Shown: piece by piece, positions 35,785 through 47,060 of the stretch | Layout: each line of letters starts with the position of its first letter | Numbering within the stretch: the first letter of the stretch is position 1 | DNA from: Rhipicephalus microplus | Taxonomy: Eukaryota; Arthropoda; Arachnida; Ixodida; Ixodidae | Assembly: GCF_043290135.1 (NCBI RefSeq) | Contig: NC_134701.1 | Location: 204,119,601-204,183,600 of the forward strand | Direction of reading: 5' to 3' | Length of the DNA stretch: 64,000 bases | Notes under the pieces: model-generated | What the model was told of the DNA's origin: nothing | Database searches by the model: none | What the model saw: only the letters and a program-made list of their open reading frames with translations | Program-made: the position numbers and the translations under genes

Positions 35785-36240
35785 CTTTCTTACGGCTTGC
35801 GCTTCGGGTCTACTTCCCACCTTTAACCACCTCGAGTTCATGGTATATACTAGTTCACTGTATTTATGGCACTGTGGCCCAACGCTTGCTAAACCTTTCT
35901 AAAACCAAGGAGGTTACGCCCAACGAGTATAACGTAGCAACCTTTTCCTGTCAGATAGTCGTCAATGTACATGCCAATGGCTGCTAATGGGAAATGAGAG
36001 ACAGGAGAATTCAGCTTTTACTTTCTTACGGCTTGCGCTTCGTATCTACTTCCCACGTTTAACCACATCGAGTTCATTCATCGTATATACTAGTTCATTG
36101 TATTCATGGCACTGCAACTCAACGCTCGCTAAACCTTTCTAAAACTAAGGAGGTTACACCCAGCGAGTATAACGTAGCAACCCTTTCGTGTCAGATAGTG
36201 CTCAATGTACATGCCAATGGCTTCTAATGGGGATCGCATC
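35785..36240. repeat. Tandem 236-bp modules within copy B
   Basis: Module 1 (35785-36020) and module 2 (36021-36240, slightly shorter) both begin CTTTCTTACGGCTTGCGCTT. Both contain ACTAGTTCA-TGTAT, AAGGAGGTTAC-CCCA and TCAATGTACATGCCAATGGC. Copy A has a single, more diverged version. Confidence 0.88.
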
Positions 36241-36318
36241 GTGCGCTTTAACTAGAAGCCAAATGCTCCTGTCTCTCATTCCCCATTATCAGCCATTGGC
36301 ATGTACATTGAGCACTAT
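36195..36318. repeat. Hairpin with 39-bp arms
   Basis: Arm 36195-36233 (starts ATAGTGCTCAATGTACATGC) and arm 36280-36318 are reverse complements with about two mismatches, around a 46-base loop. Arm 2 also pairs with the equivalent part of module 1 (about 35951-35998) over about 50 bp. This would form a strong cruciform or RNA stem. Confidence 0.88.
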
Positions 36319-36578
36319 TTCTTATTGTTCAACAACGTACAGAAGAAATCTCTCACCGGCACTACCTTGGAGGTCAAAATGTTATACTTGTTACATACTA
36401 CAACGGCTGCGAGGGATGAACGGGTGCCGCTATAAGGAGCTTCGCCCTTAAAGAGAGAAAAAGTTTTGCTACGCCATTCTTGGGCTATACCTGCGCCCTT
36501 CTTACGTGATGGTCTCGCTATCATGAAACCTACCATGTCCATTTTGTCTTACTTCCTTCCTCCTAAGTTGGGTGTCCT

Positions 36579-36820
36579 GCCGCGGTGGTCTAGTGGCTAA
36601 GGTACTCGGCTGCTGACCCGCAGGTCGTGGAATCAAATCCCCGCTGCGGCGGCTGCATTTTTGATGAAGAAGAAAATGCTGTAGGCCCGTGGGCTCAGAG
36701 TTCGGCATACGTTAAAGAATCCCAGGTGATCGAAATTTCCGGAGTCCTCCACTACGGCGTTTTTTATAATCATATGCTGGTTTTGGAACATTGAACCCTA
36801 CATATCAATTAATCAAATCA
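36579..36820 (+). mobile_element. Full-length Ruka-like SINE
   Basis: Head GCCGCGGTGGTCTAGTGGCT, diverged B-box at about 36624-36640, shared body (TTAAAGAATCCCAGGTGATC) and tail ATCAATTAATCAAATCA. All three SINE parts are present. Confidence 0.9.
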
Positions 36821-39800
36821 TAGGTTGGGTGACAAATTGATGTGTCTGTTGTGAACCTTTTTTTTCTACGTTATTCAATCCTCCTCGTTGTAATTCTTCT
36901 ATTCAATGTTTGTAGTACATGTCGCTTTCATTTATTTTACTGAACATCCTTTCAGATTTTTCAAACTTTTCATCTGTCATTGCAAAACTTTTTTCATTCC
37001 TTTTGAGTTATGCGAAAAGCAGTGGACACATTTCTTTAGAAGAAAAGAATACCTCCAATTCCTTTATATTCTTTTTTATGAAACAAATGTTTATTGCTTA
37101 CATGGTGACAGACATAGAAAACAAACATTTTTACAAGACGCATCAAAACGATAACGTGGTCATCTATTCATTCATTTTTATGGAGTCCTCGTCGCGCACA
37201 GTCGTAGGGAAACAGCTCCCTGTTCTCCTTTTAACTCCAACATATAAAAATAGAGCATTAAGACGCAGGTCAACACATCAGGGTTGAAATACACAAAAAA
37301 AATGAAAGCCGTAATACTTGTAGCGAAACTGCCGCTAAGCGCCACCTCGGGGGCAGAGAATGGACGGTGAACAAGCGTATAGGCAGGAAGTGGAAGAGGT
37401 TCGCTCTGGGCCGCTGCCAAGTGATACATCTTTATAAATGCCCGCCGCCTGTCGCAGAGCTTTGAGATCTTCCTTCCGGTGCTTCTCTCTCGTTCACGGG
37501 GCTACAATGAGGAAATACCGCCCAGATATGCGCCTTAAATGTGCTCCTCTACAACGCAGAGGCACGAGACAATTCTCCAGCTGTCTCTCTCGGCAGAAAC
37601 TTTGTTCGCCGTCACGTTGGTTACAGCGAGTACTCCCGGCACGCATTTATATCGCTCTTCACGGCGTAAAGAGCATTTTTAGCCTTTGGGTTCACAAGAG
37701 CTGCCGAGTTGCTCTGAAAAATGGAAGGATTTTCTGTACGTAGAATATTTTATGCGTTTAGGCAGGCATGGTGTAGAGCTTCATTGTTTAAATAAGCTTT
37801 TTTTTTTGCTTTTGTTGATGCGAGTCACCTTTTGACGTCAATAGCAGTGCAGCTAAAAGTAATCATCATCTGATGAAGTCGCCCCATTACATGCCCTCCC
37901 AGTTACCAGATTTTGTGACGTCATCCTGACCAGGATGACTTGTTTGCATGACATTGCCGATAGACAAAACACTAGCCGGCCTCTGGGCACTAAACAACCA
38001 AGTGAGGTGCAGATAGCGTTCATAACTGGCGAGGGGGGGGGGGAGGAAATAATACTATTGAATGAGAAGAAACTGAAAAACATTACTTTTACCTTTTTTA
38101 CGTCATCGGCAAATGCGCTTTCTTAAGAAGTTATAGCAGATGACGAAGTGTTTCTTTAGAGGCTGCTTTTGCTCACTTTATGAGAGTCTACATAAAGTAA
38201 GCGGCTATAAAGTGAACACTCAAGCACGCACGAACCGTATTTATGCAAGTGCCAAAGGAAACTGCTCACCGCCGGTGGTAGCGTGTTAGTTGTTGCTTTT
38301 GTCGAAAGGATACTGCCATAAAGCTCTCTGGTCAGCACGGCTCGCTTCTATACGGAAAGCTATACGGGAGTGGTGTGCGAAACTACCTCGCATTCGTGCT
38401 AATCGTTCTCCGTACTGAACTCCAAAATACGAGCGTCACTAAATGCTTGCACGACCACGGAAAACATTTGGGTTATACGTGCCCTCAGCCGTCACGCTGT
38501 CGGCACACGTTGACTAACCACTGTGTACCGTGGCTGCTGCTTTCCAATATACGAGGCGCTACCGCTTCAGTGCAGTCGGTGCTTCGTGCAAAATGAATGC
38601 TGTTTGGTCTCCCTCACTTCGCCAAGCTCTTAAGCGATCTAAAAGCTGTACTTTGCAGGTGCTTCCCGAAATTTGGGCCTTTTGTATTGTGCTCGAGTTT
38701 GAATATCCATTAACTAAAATGGGAGCAAGCATCGTGAAACATAAAAGCAGGGGTTCCAGAAGATACACAAGGACACGCGAGAAGAAGGTGTTAGACGCGC
38801 ACAAACGCTGTACTTTAAACTGTGGTCTGTGAGATTGCCCATTGCGACGCAAGATAACTCATGCATGCATATTCTTATTGTTTTTTATTACACCTAAATT
38901 TAGTGTCACCTTTTACCTACTAAGTAGGTGGTCATATCACTTGGACGTCAAAAACACGGATGTATTATGCAGACAATTATCTTACTTCTTCGCAATATGA
39001 AATGCTTCTAAGATTTCACCTGTACATGATCACACGATTCAACAGTGTCATGTTTGACTTGCACTGCTTGCAACTGCAGCAAAGAAACATCCGACTTCTT
39101 CCGTGACACACGCTTAAATATTTATGCTATTTTTGCAATTACAAACGCCTAATAAGACACTTGACCATACGATGAAGACCAACACACCAGTTGGCGTCAG
39201 TGATACGTACGTCCACTTGACGTCCAAGAATTGCGCCTGCCCAGCGGTTCAGCAAAAAAAAAAGGAATATAATTTCACGTGTGGTAAGTGGAGCACAAGA
39301 TGTGCATACAATATATCTTTCATGCAAAAATGTACGCGTAAAAAAACTGTCAAAAGTTCATTATTTGCCCTTGTCTAACATGATAATACTTAGGTACTTG
39401 CCGATTTCAATTTTATTATTGACCAGCTGGTCCAATAAATAACTTAGGCAATTACAGTAGGTCTCGGAGGAGATGGCTTGTATTCTGTTCCACGAAGTTT
39501 CGCTTTTTGGTTTACATTTAGAGAATGTAAAAAATATTGCCGTGTAGCGCCGCAAACCAAGCCATGTTACATAGCTCTTACTAATATGAGTAGTATACCT
39601 ACACAACACTAAGTATTTAGGCTCTACTCTAACTAGTAACTATCGACCAACGCGTTGCCCCCCCCCCCCTCCGTATATCGAAGTTGCGGGCACAATTCAT
39701 TGGTCCTTGAACTAACGCTGCTCAGCGCGCGTTCAACCCGTGCCACTAGGCACTGGGGGGTGATGCGCGACTGAACTGTACCCAAAGCCACATCGACAGC

Positions 39801-41492
39801 GGCGGTTCACGCTTGAGATCCCAGGGTCCGACATTGTCCATGATGGAGCGAATGAAGAAATAACAGCAAGAAAAGAATAATGACCGTGCAGGGTGACATT
39901 TGTACGTTGCACCGCCAACAAATGGGAAAAACTTTTTCGCAGCTATACATTACAAAAAAAAAAATCACGAAATTTTAGCTAGGCTGGTAAATTGATAAGG
40001 TGTGGAGAAACAGAATCTTGGGCATTTTTCGAGCGAAGGCTTGCTTACATTCACAATTATGGATTACGAATAGACGGTGCTTTAGTGATTTTTGTGTCTG
40101 CAGCTCCAAGGCGGCTTCAACGCGTACATGTGGTAGAATTACTCGCTGATGGAGTGGGTGCAATCAAGCGCGACAAAAAATTCACTGACGTTTATTCACT
40201 GCCATAAAGTGAAGCAAATGGGAAACGGGACAGAGAGTGAAGGAAGAAATGCTAACCATTTTTGATTAACGGGTGTTTACCCTGCATTGAAGAAAGAAAA
40301 GAGGAGTGGTGCAGTTTGAAAGTTGAAGGTTTAAATAGAGTGAGTGAGAGCGCTTATGCGTTAGGCTCCATCACTTCTGCATGGCACCAAACAACAGTAC
40401 ATTACTCTATAGGAACTTGTGTGTGTCTGTTTTAAATATTTCAACTATGCCCTCGTCAGCCTCAGTTGTCATAATCACAGAAGACGACACGCCAAATGTC
40501 CTCTGATAGCGCTCGTCTGACGTTCATGTTGTATCTCGTGTCCCCATTGTTTGCGTTAGAAGCTCAATCAAGTATTCAAAATGGTTTCTATATTTATAAA
40601 CATGCAGTAAAGGTGAGCAAGGGGGATTTTGTGAATACAGCCACAAAACTATCGTCGAGGTCACCTGAGCTTTAGGTAGCGCATACTTGAGAGGAATTTC
40701 TTCTTGGCCTAGTTGATATTGCTTAGTGAGCGACATTATTCCGCTATTAGAAAATACACAAACTGACTGACATTCTGCCGGCCATGTCACCATGCTCGTA
40801 TCTCTTCCTCGTGTGCATGTTTTATTAGTGGCAGAATTTCATTCAGCCAGTTAAGGTCTTTGTGAAGTTTTTTTCGCATGCCAACAGGACCACGCCCAAG
40901 AGTGACCATGCGACTTTGTCGGTAAAGGTTGAGGGTGTCTTTGACAAGCCTTGCAAAGTGAGCATGTTGGAGATTTATAATGCCGTAGTACTATAGCGTA
41001 ACTTCGTTCCAGCAAAAAGAATAGAGGAAAGAGCGAAGAAGAGAAAAGCAGGCAGCAGGATGAGTGTTAAACTTCGAGCTTTTGTTGCTCCCATATGGCC
41101 CAGTGGCACGATATATCGCTCACCTTGCAACACGTGTGATGCTGAACATTCGACAGAAGATAATTAAACGTGTGGCGCAGCATGCATGACCAGATTAGCA
41201 CAGTTTAAGCCAGTATCAATTAAACTATTTTACGTCACCACTTCACTGCTCAACCCTCCAATGAACACGCCCAGGGTATTTTTAGATGACGCCCTCACTC
41301 CACACATTTCACAGTAAAATTTGCCTGAATGTTCAACTAATTATGACTGAGGCCCAAATTAACAAAATAACAAACTTCAACGGGCAAGCAGTACCGAGTA
41401 CATCTACTGCTTGACCGTTGTAACATAAGTTGGAAGCTTAGCGCTCGTCAACCAACCTGTCTTTCCCTTCTTCGCTGTTGCCATTTTTCTTC
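36821..41492. other. Unannotated sequence
   Basis: Poly-G at 38033-38042 and poly-C at 39659-39668. Only short unsupported frames are seen. No repeat family known from this window occurs here. Confidence 0.4.
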
Positions 41493-41690
41493 ACCCGCAG
41501 GGTGCGGGTTCGAATCCCGGCTGCGGCGGCTGCATTTTCGATGGAGGCGGAATCGTTGTAGGCCCGTGTGCTCAGATTTGGGTGCACGTTAAAGAACCCC
41601 AGGTGGTCTAAATTTCCGGAGCCCTCCACTACGGCGTCTCTCATAATCATATGGTAGGTTTGGGACGTTAAACCCCACATATCAATCAAG
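41493..41690 (+). mobile_element. SINE with truncated head
   Basis: Starts within the tRNA head (ACCCGCAGGGTGCGGGTTCG, intact B-box) and continues through a well-preserved body and the ATCAATCAA tail. The A-box is missing. The body is among the best conserved in the window. Confidence 0.9.
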
Positions 41691-43869
41691 CCTTTTTTTT
41701 TTCATGCTGATACTTCGCTGTGCTACAGCAATACAACATTTGCCAAGTTGTTTTCATTCCGATTCACAATGGCCGGCCATGCTATCTCTAATTACTGTTG
41801 CAATAAAGAGGCTTTGACGCTGAAGAGTTATGCTATCGAAGAAGGCGGTATTTTTTAACGCTGGTTCCCGAATTCACAAAATCATTTTGACATTTTCTTT
41901 CTAGCTTATAGGTATATACGTGTCTGCATGCATCAAAGAAATAGAGCAACATAAAATCTAGCAGCAAAAAATGCCTCGTTGTCAGCGCGTTTGTATGAAT
42001 TTGTTTGCTGCGGGATGCAACTTCGCCATCGTTCTCTAAATGTTCCAACATGAAAGAGACTGCATTTAGGCTTCTATTACTTTTTTTTACTTTGTTACAT
42101 ACAATACAAATATGGCACAACTTCGTTTGTACATTTTTTATGTTGCTTATCAGGGGTGAGGCACAGGACTAAATAATGTTGATGATATCATCTTTCTATA
42201 TCGTTCTATTATGAAGAATATTTTGATGGTAATGAAGACTGATTCCTTCGTTCTCATCAGAATACCGTATTTCGCAAGTGAACATAGAAAGCAGACACAG
42301 AGCGTGCCTAAGAAGAATTACTTCGAAGGGTTAGCTGCTGTCTACTGAGTGCCGTTAAGGACAAAAATTTACACTTAGCCAAGCTGTCCAACACACGCTA
42401 GCCGCCGATGAAACTTAAAACTGGTGCATCCATAACTTAAATTTTTTTTCTCGCATTGAGTGACAAGCTCTAAAAGCCCCGTCCAAGCCACAAGATCTCC
42501 TTGAAACTTTAGAAGTGCGGCGCGAACCAATATTCAAAGCAAACATTAGCGCCAAAGTCACTTCGCAGGAGGCCGGTACATAGCACTCTTCCGGGCGCAT
42601 CTCAGAATGTCACTCACAGGATGACATCCATAAGTTTCCCATTAAGGAGGCTTCTTCAAACTCGTGATAGTCGCGGCTGACGCGAACGACAACGTGTCGG
42701 TGCGAGGATGGCGGCTCTGTACGGTTTAGGGTGAAAAAAAGGGAAAAAAATGCGGAGGGCTTACGTGCGGCGATGCAGTTTGCTTTATCGTGGGCACGGT
42801 GCACACGCTCATCTCAGGGGCTTCTTGCCTCAATATTTTTGTCATAACATCTACTTTTTAAATCTCCATACACTTAGTAGACGCGTGCATATTGTCGTTT
42901 AACGCGCTCTCGTGGTTGACATTCACTATCTTCATTTGTTTATTCATTCATTTATTTATTTATTCCAAAGGCCGCATGTGTTTGATACGAATACGTCCTG
43001 GTACTTGCGTATAACTCTTAAGTTTGTGCTTTCCCAATATTTTCCAGTAAACAACAAATAACGAATAGGGATAACTGTTTTTGACGTAGCGGCTCACTGC
43101 AATCACTTCCTTCCGCACTAAACTAAATTAGCCTTCCTTACCTCTACTTGTTTATTCAGAGTGTGTTGTATACAAGTTGTGCGAAGATAATACATAGAAC
43201 GGGGAGTATACAATGTCCATGCGAAAATTCTGAAAGACTATACATCTCGCGAAAATAACGTGTAGATGTGAGTTGTTTTCTGGAAATTGGTGTGGTTAAT
43301 CGCTGTTTATTATACGCCAATAAATGCAGCTTGAGAAATCACTGTGAATCAGTGAGCTGAGGAACAAATCGGGAATGAAATGTTCCCCAAGCGTCGTAGA
43401 AGTAAACAGAAAGTTTAAGATAATAGAGAGATGGATGTACGATGTCACAGTGGCACGGAGCGCCACTTTTTCATGCAAGCGTAACTATAGAGATGCACAC
43501 TAAATACGCATAATGTTCGTACTTTACATAATCTTTCGCTGCATAACATACATTTATTGGATGAGAACTTGTACCAGCCATTATTGCTCTTGGTTTACAA
43601 CAAAACAGCTGATGTTTTTTTGTACTAGTCCGACCTTCATATTTTGGTCTGAGTGGTTAATAAACTGACAACTATAAAACCTACTTTCGATGTTTCAGAA
43701 ATTATAACGTTAAAAAGCTAATTTCGCGGAAATTTCGGTGTTGGCGGCGTTGGTTCAAGCAAAAAATTATCATCTTATTCATTACTGAAAAATAATGAAC
43801 GATGCAAATAAAATAAGTAAGTGATAAAACACTTAGAGCAGAATGAGGACCAAACCTGGGTTGTTTGGG
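41691..43869. other. Unannotated sequence
   Basis: Short TTTA repeats near 42943-42964. Nothing else is supported. Confidence 0.4.
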
Positions 43870-43938
43870 TCCAAGTGGTGATCGAACCAGAGTTGTTGCG
43901 TGACAAGCGGATGTTGCACCACACGGCCATGCCTCTAC
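43870..43938 (-). mobile_element. tRNA-Gly-like SINE head, minus strand
   Basis: On minus, GGCCGTGTGGTGCAACATCC then CTCTGGTTCGATCACC give A-box-like and B-box-like blocks at normal spacing. No Ruka-like body follows. It could be a tRNA pseudogene rather than a SINE. Confidence 0.5.
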
Positions 43939-45869
43939 TTGTGAAAACAGGGAAAAGAACTTCCTCTGCTTGGCAGTGCAGGAAAGTAGGCTTGATGCTT
44001 GACAAACACACGCGTCCTGTATACAAACTTCACAATGCGATATAAAATATTGCAGTAACATTGTGTGGTACAAGTGTCCGATGCCAATGGTCGTCAGAAT
44101 ATGTGATTATCATAATAGCTCCAAGGTTGAAAGCTGGTACACTACTGAAAAGGCAAGCATGGTACTGCCCCTATTCTCTTAAGGCCACATAGTAGGTTCA
44201 TAGCGAATTCGAAAAGGGTTCATGCACTATGTGTTTGAAGTACGCACTAAGAACAGGATGTCGCTATCAGGTTCAACTCCTAAAGGAAAAGCTTTATGTT
44301 CCCCTAATTTTTAATTTTTCACGTAAATCATGAAACCTCACTTGTTAGTATATATTTATGCGAGCTCTAGAGCCAGATGCGGCGATGGGGTTTTTGGCAC
44401 CTGAATAGCAAACACCAATGGAAATACATTCTTTTAGCGTTAGCAACCCCTAGGGGCCGAATTCGGAAAGCGTTTTCTTCCTAAATGCGTTTTAGAATTG
44501 TTTAGCCTGCTTCATTAATTATATTCCCACCCCTCTGATTGTGCAAAATATTCTCTGATGGAAATTTCTAACGTCAGAAGCTTTCATCAGTACGAACCCT
44601 TGTTTGCGAATAGCTCGATCATTCTACAATATGTTCGATCTAATAAAACGCATACTGTATGACGGCCTTTTAGGAACATCCGCGGTATCCAAATTGTCAT
44701 TGGCGCTCGTAGCAAAGTACACGGCACAGCTTCAACCTCCGTGAGGTGACGTAAGATAGTCACCTAGTTTTCGTCGCAGTTGGCAGCGCGCGAAGCGCCA
44801 GGGTTATTGAACCCGTCTCGAGTGCTCACACACGCATCATAACAGTTTGCTGTGTTCACGTGTCACAGAAAAACATTGTTCCATATGAATTATCGCAAAG
44901 ATATAAGCCTTTACGCGGAAGCGCACAATGCAACGTGATGGTCCTGGTTGCACCGAATGAGCAATTCACATTGACTGTATTTGACTGTGGTCTGGTGGGG
45001 TTCCGTGTTGCCTCTTTTCCCATTTTTTTATTGTTGCGTGGACGCGCTAATGATTGTGATGCGACGTGATTAATGCAAATGAAAACGAGCCGTTCCCTGC
45101 TAATGGACGGTGGTGGCGCAGAGGTGACTCGCGTGGCACGCATGGCGAGGCACATTGTTTCGAGACGCGGGGAAAAGTGGAGCGATTCTTCCCACACGAT
45201 CACGGCTACTTCTATACAAAGGGCCAATTGTGTTGCATTGGCTTATTTTTTGTGTCAGAAATGGCATAAGAATGAAAAAAAAAGAGCAATGTGCACTGCG
45301 CGGGCCATACAGAGAGCACATTTTGTTTCCCGCAACAAAACAGTGTCACGTAATGCTGGGTGTTGCAAAATAAAAAAAAGGGGGGGAGGGGGGTTACCGC
45401 ACTTTGTTTTTAGATATTTACATTTTTAAATTATGCTCGTTTGAACCAAATAAGGTCTTTCAGGTTTGTGTCCTTTCCATATCGTTACATTACATGACCT
45501 CTATACACCTTGTGCAATTAGAAAGAACGGACGGTTTTATTCCCTTCAAGCATTTCATCTCTTTTCGGTGCAATTCGCAGCGCTAACAGTTCGCTCACGT
45601 GACATCACGAGAAAGTGAGATCTCTGTTGGTTCATATGCAAGAGATACACAATTGGTTCATTGCTGAGCAAGATATAGGAGCCACAGCAAGGACAGTGAG
45701 GACGAGAAAGAAACCGTGATCTTGTCTTTGAACGCGGAATGTTTTGCTATGTACACTCTGCCACATTCGTATGCTGGAAACTCTTTCTATATGTACTTTG
45801 CTAGCATAGCGCACTACATCGCTATACTGGCAAGACTTTTTCTCTAACTAGATAATTTACGCGCGTATG
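43939..45869. other. Unannotated sequence
   Basis: No supported gene. Frames overlap on both strands around 44856-45429 without homology. Confidence 0.4.
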
Positions 45870-47060
45870 TGCATATTTTGTGTATGGTATAAAAAACTTT
45901 ATATAGGTCTGTCGGGGCGTGAACTAGCACATAGCGGGCCGTCCCCTTGTCGGGCCAACTAGGCCTATTCTCTCCTACGCGTTGTGGGCACTTCAGACTG
46001 CCCCTAACTGTGTCCTTAAATCTGTACTGCGTAGCGCAGCATCTCGCTTGGGCGATATCACTTCGACTGGTAACGCAGGAAACCACCACAGCTTATGATC
46101 TAAGCTGGAAATCTGAGAAAGCACGCATGTGTTTGACGTATGAATTTAAGGATAAATTTTGTGCACGAGTGCGGTGCTTGGATGTTCCTAGACCTGCAAA
46201 AGTCTAAGCGTCAATGCCTGAGGCCTGTTTGGTTTACTGTGCGGTGGCAGATACTTTCGCCTCCACAGATAAAGGTTCTTAGTAAGTTCATGCTACGCCA
46301 TTGGGAGATCTTCGTTGTCCCGAACCTCATCGCCATGCCGTTCAGTACTTGCGCGGTCCCGGACTCCTCACTCAGGTCTGTGGGCCATCTCGTGGAGGTT
46401 GGACGGAGCACCTTCGAGCTGTTCCATGCGAGTGGAGAACCAGACAATTGTGTGGTGTTGTACTTAATTATTTCGCGGTATCCGCAAGGCTGATTCTGAG
46501 ATGGTACCCTTACTGATTGCTCGGACTGCTGATCTCGAATCACTTTGTTCTCCCGTCGTCTAGCGGAGGCTATTGCCACCTGTTCGGCAACTTCAAACGT
46601 TATGATCCACACCGTCGAAAAGCTTCTAGCAATGCCACCTTGACCAACAGTGACTACAACGAATGCTTTTCCATTTGGGTACCGTGCAGCATGAACAAAA
46701 CAACCACTCTAGGCATGTGTGTGAGCACCCTTCACGAGGACCTTTGGCCTAGCCTGTCATCTGCCTACATTGTACTCAGGGTGGACATTCCTATGTATGG
46801 GTGCCACGGTAATACGCTCGCTTTGTTTTCGAGCAAAGCTGCGGTATCTCGTATCAATTTCTGCAGGGTGAACTGCAAGCTCTTTAATGATGTTTCTGCT
46901 TGCACTATTGGTAGAAAGTCTGGTGAACTGCGCCCTTTCTTGTGACTCAGCTATCTCTTCCAGCGTGTTTTGCACGCGGAGTTGGAGCAGCCTCTTCGTG
47001 CTCGTTTTCATGGGAAGCACTCTTCACCGCTTTTTCTACCCCAGCCAGTTGTGCATTGTT
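45870..47060 (-). mobile_element. 5'-truncated I-type LINE, heavily frameshifted
   Basis: The minus strand carries a linker, RNase H and C-terminal region of a LINE, then a 3' UTR with AATAAAG-like TATAAAGTTTTTTATACC near 45890. The element seems to lack everything upstream of the RT thumb. Its protein is clearly different from that of the LINE at 14290-15914, so at least two I-type lineages are present. Confidence 0.65.
45905..47040 (-). pseudogene. LINE RNase H and C-terminal region, broken
   Basis: The frame 46757-47020 reads RVQNTLEEIAESQERAQ and ends VAPIHRNVHPEYNVGR, a linker typical of tick LINE proteins as I recall them. The following frames show RNase H-like pieces (CFVHAARYPNGKAFVVV, with His where the first catalytic Asp is expected; FEVAEQVAIASA; then VWFSTRMEQ in a shifted frame). 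A C-terminal block follows (KPNRPQALTLRLLQV, LVHKIYP) and finally DLRTQLGAV. At least two frameshifts and several stops separate them. Identification rests on motif order across frames and needs a protein search. Confidence 0.6.

Larger units (their letters stand above)
35421..36452. repeat. Dispersed repeat with (CCGT)n core, copy B
   Basis: This is the longer relative of copy A (8123-8745). From left to right it has a left flank with GGCGAAGCATTCG, a (CCGT)n array at 35486-35665 and a shared flank (CATTCCAAGGACTAAACG). Two tandem 236-bp modules and strong inverted repeats follow. The right end reads GGAGCTTCGCCCTTA, whose complement starts AAGGGCGAAGC. The inverted GGCGAAGC at both ends suggests short terminal inverted repeats. 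No coding frame is present. Likely a non-autonomous DNA element, though unproven. Confidence 0.72.
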
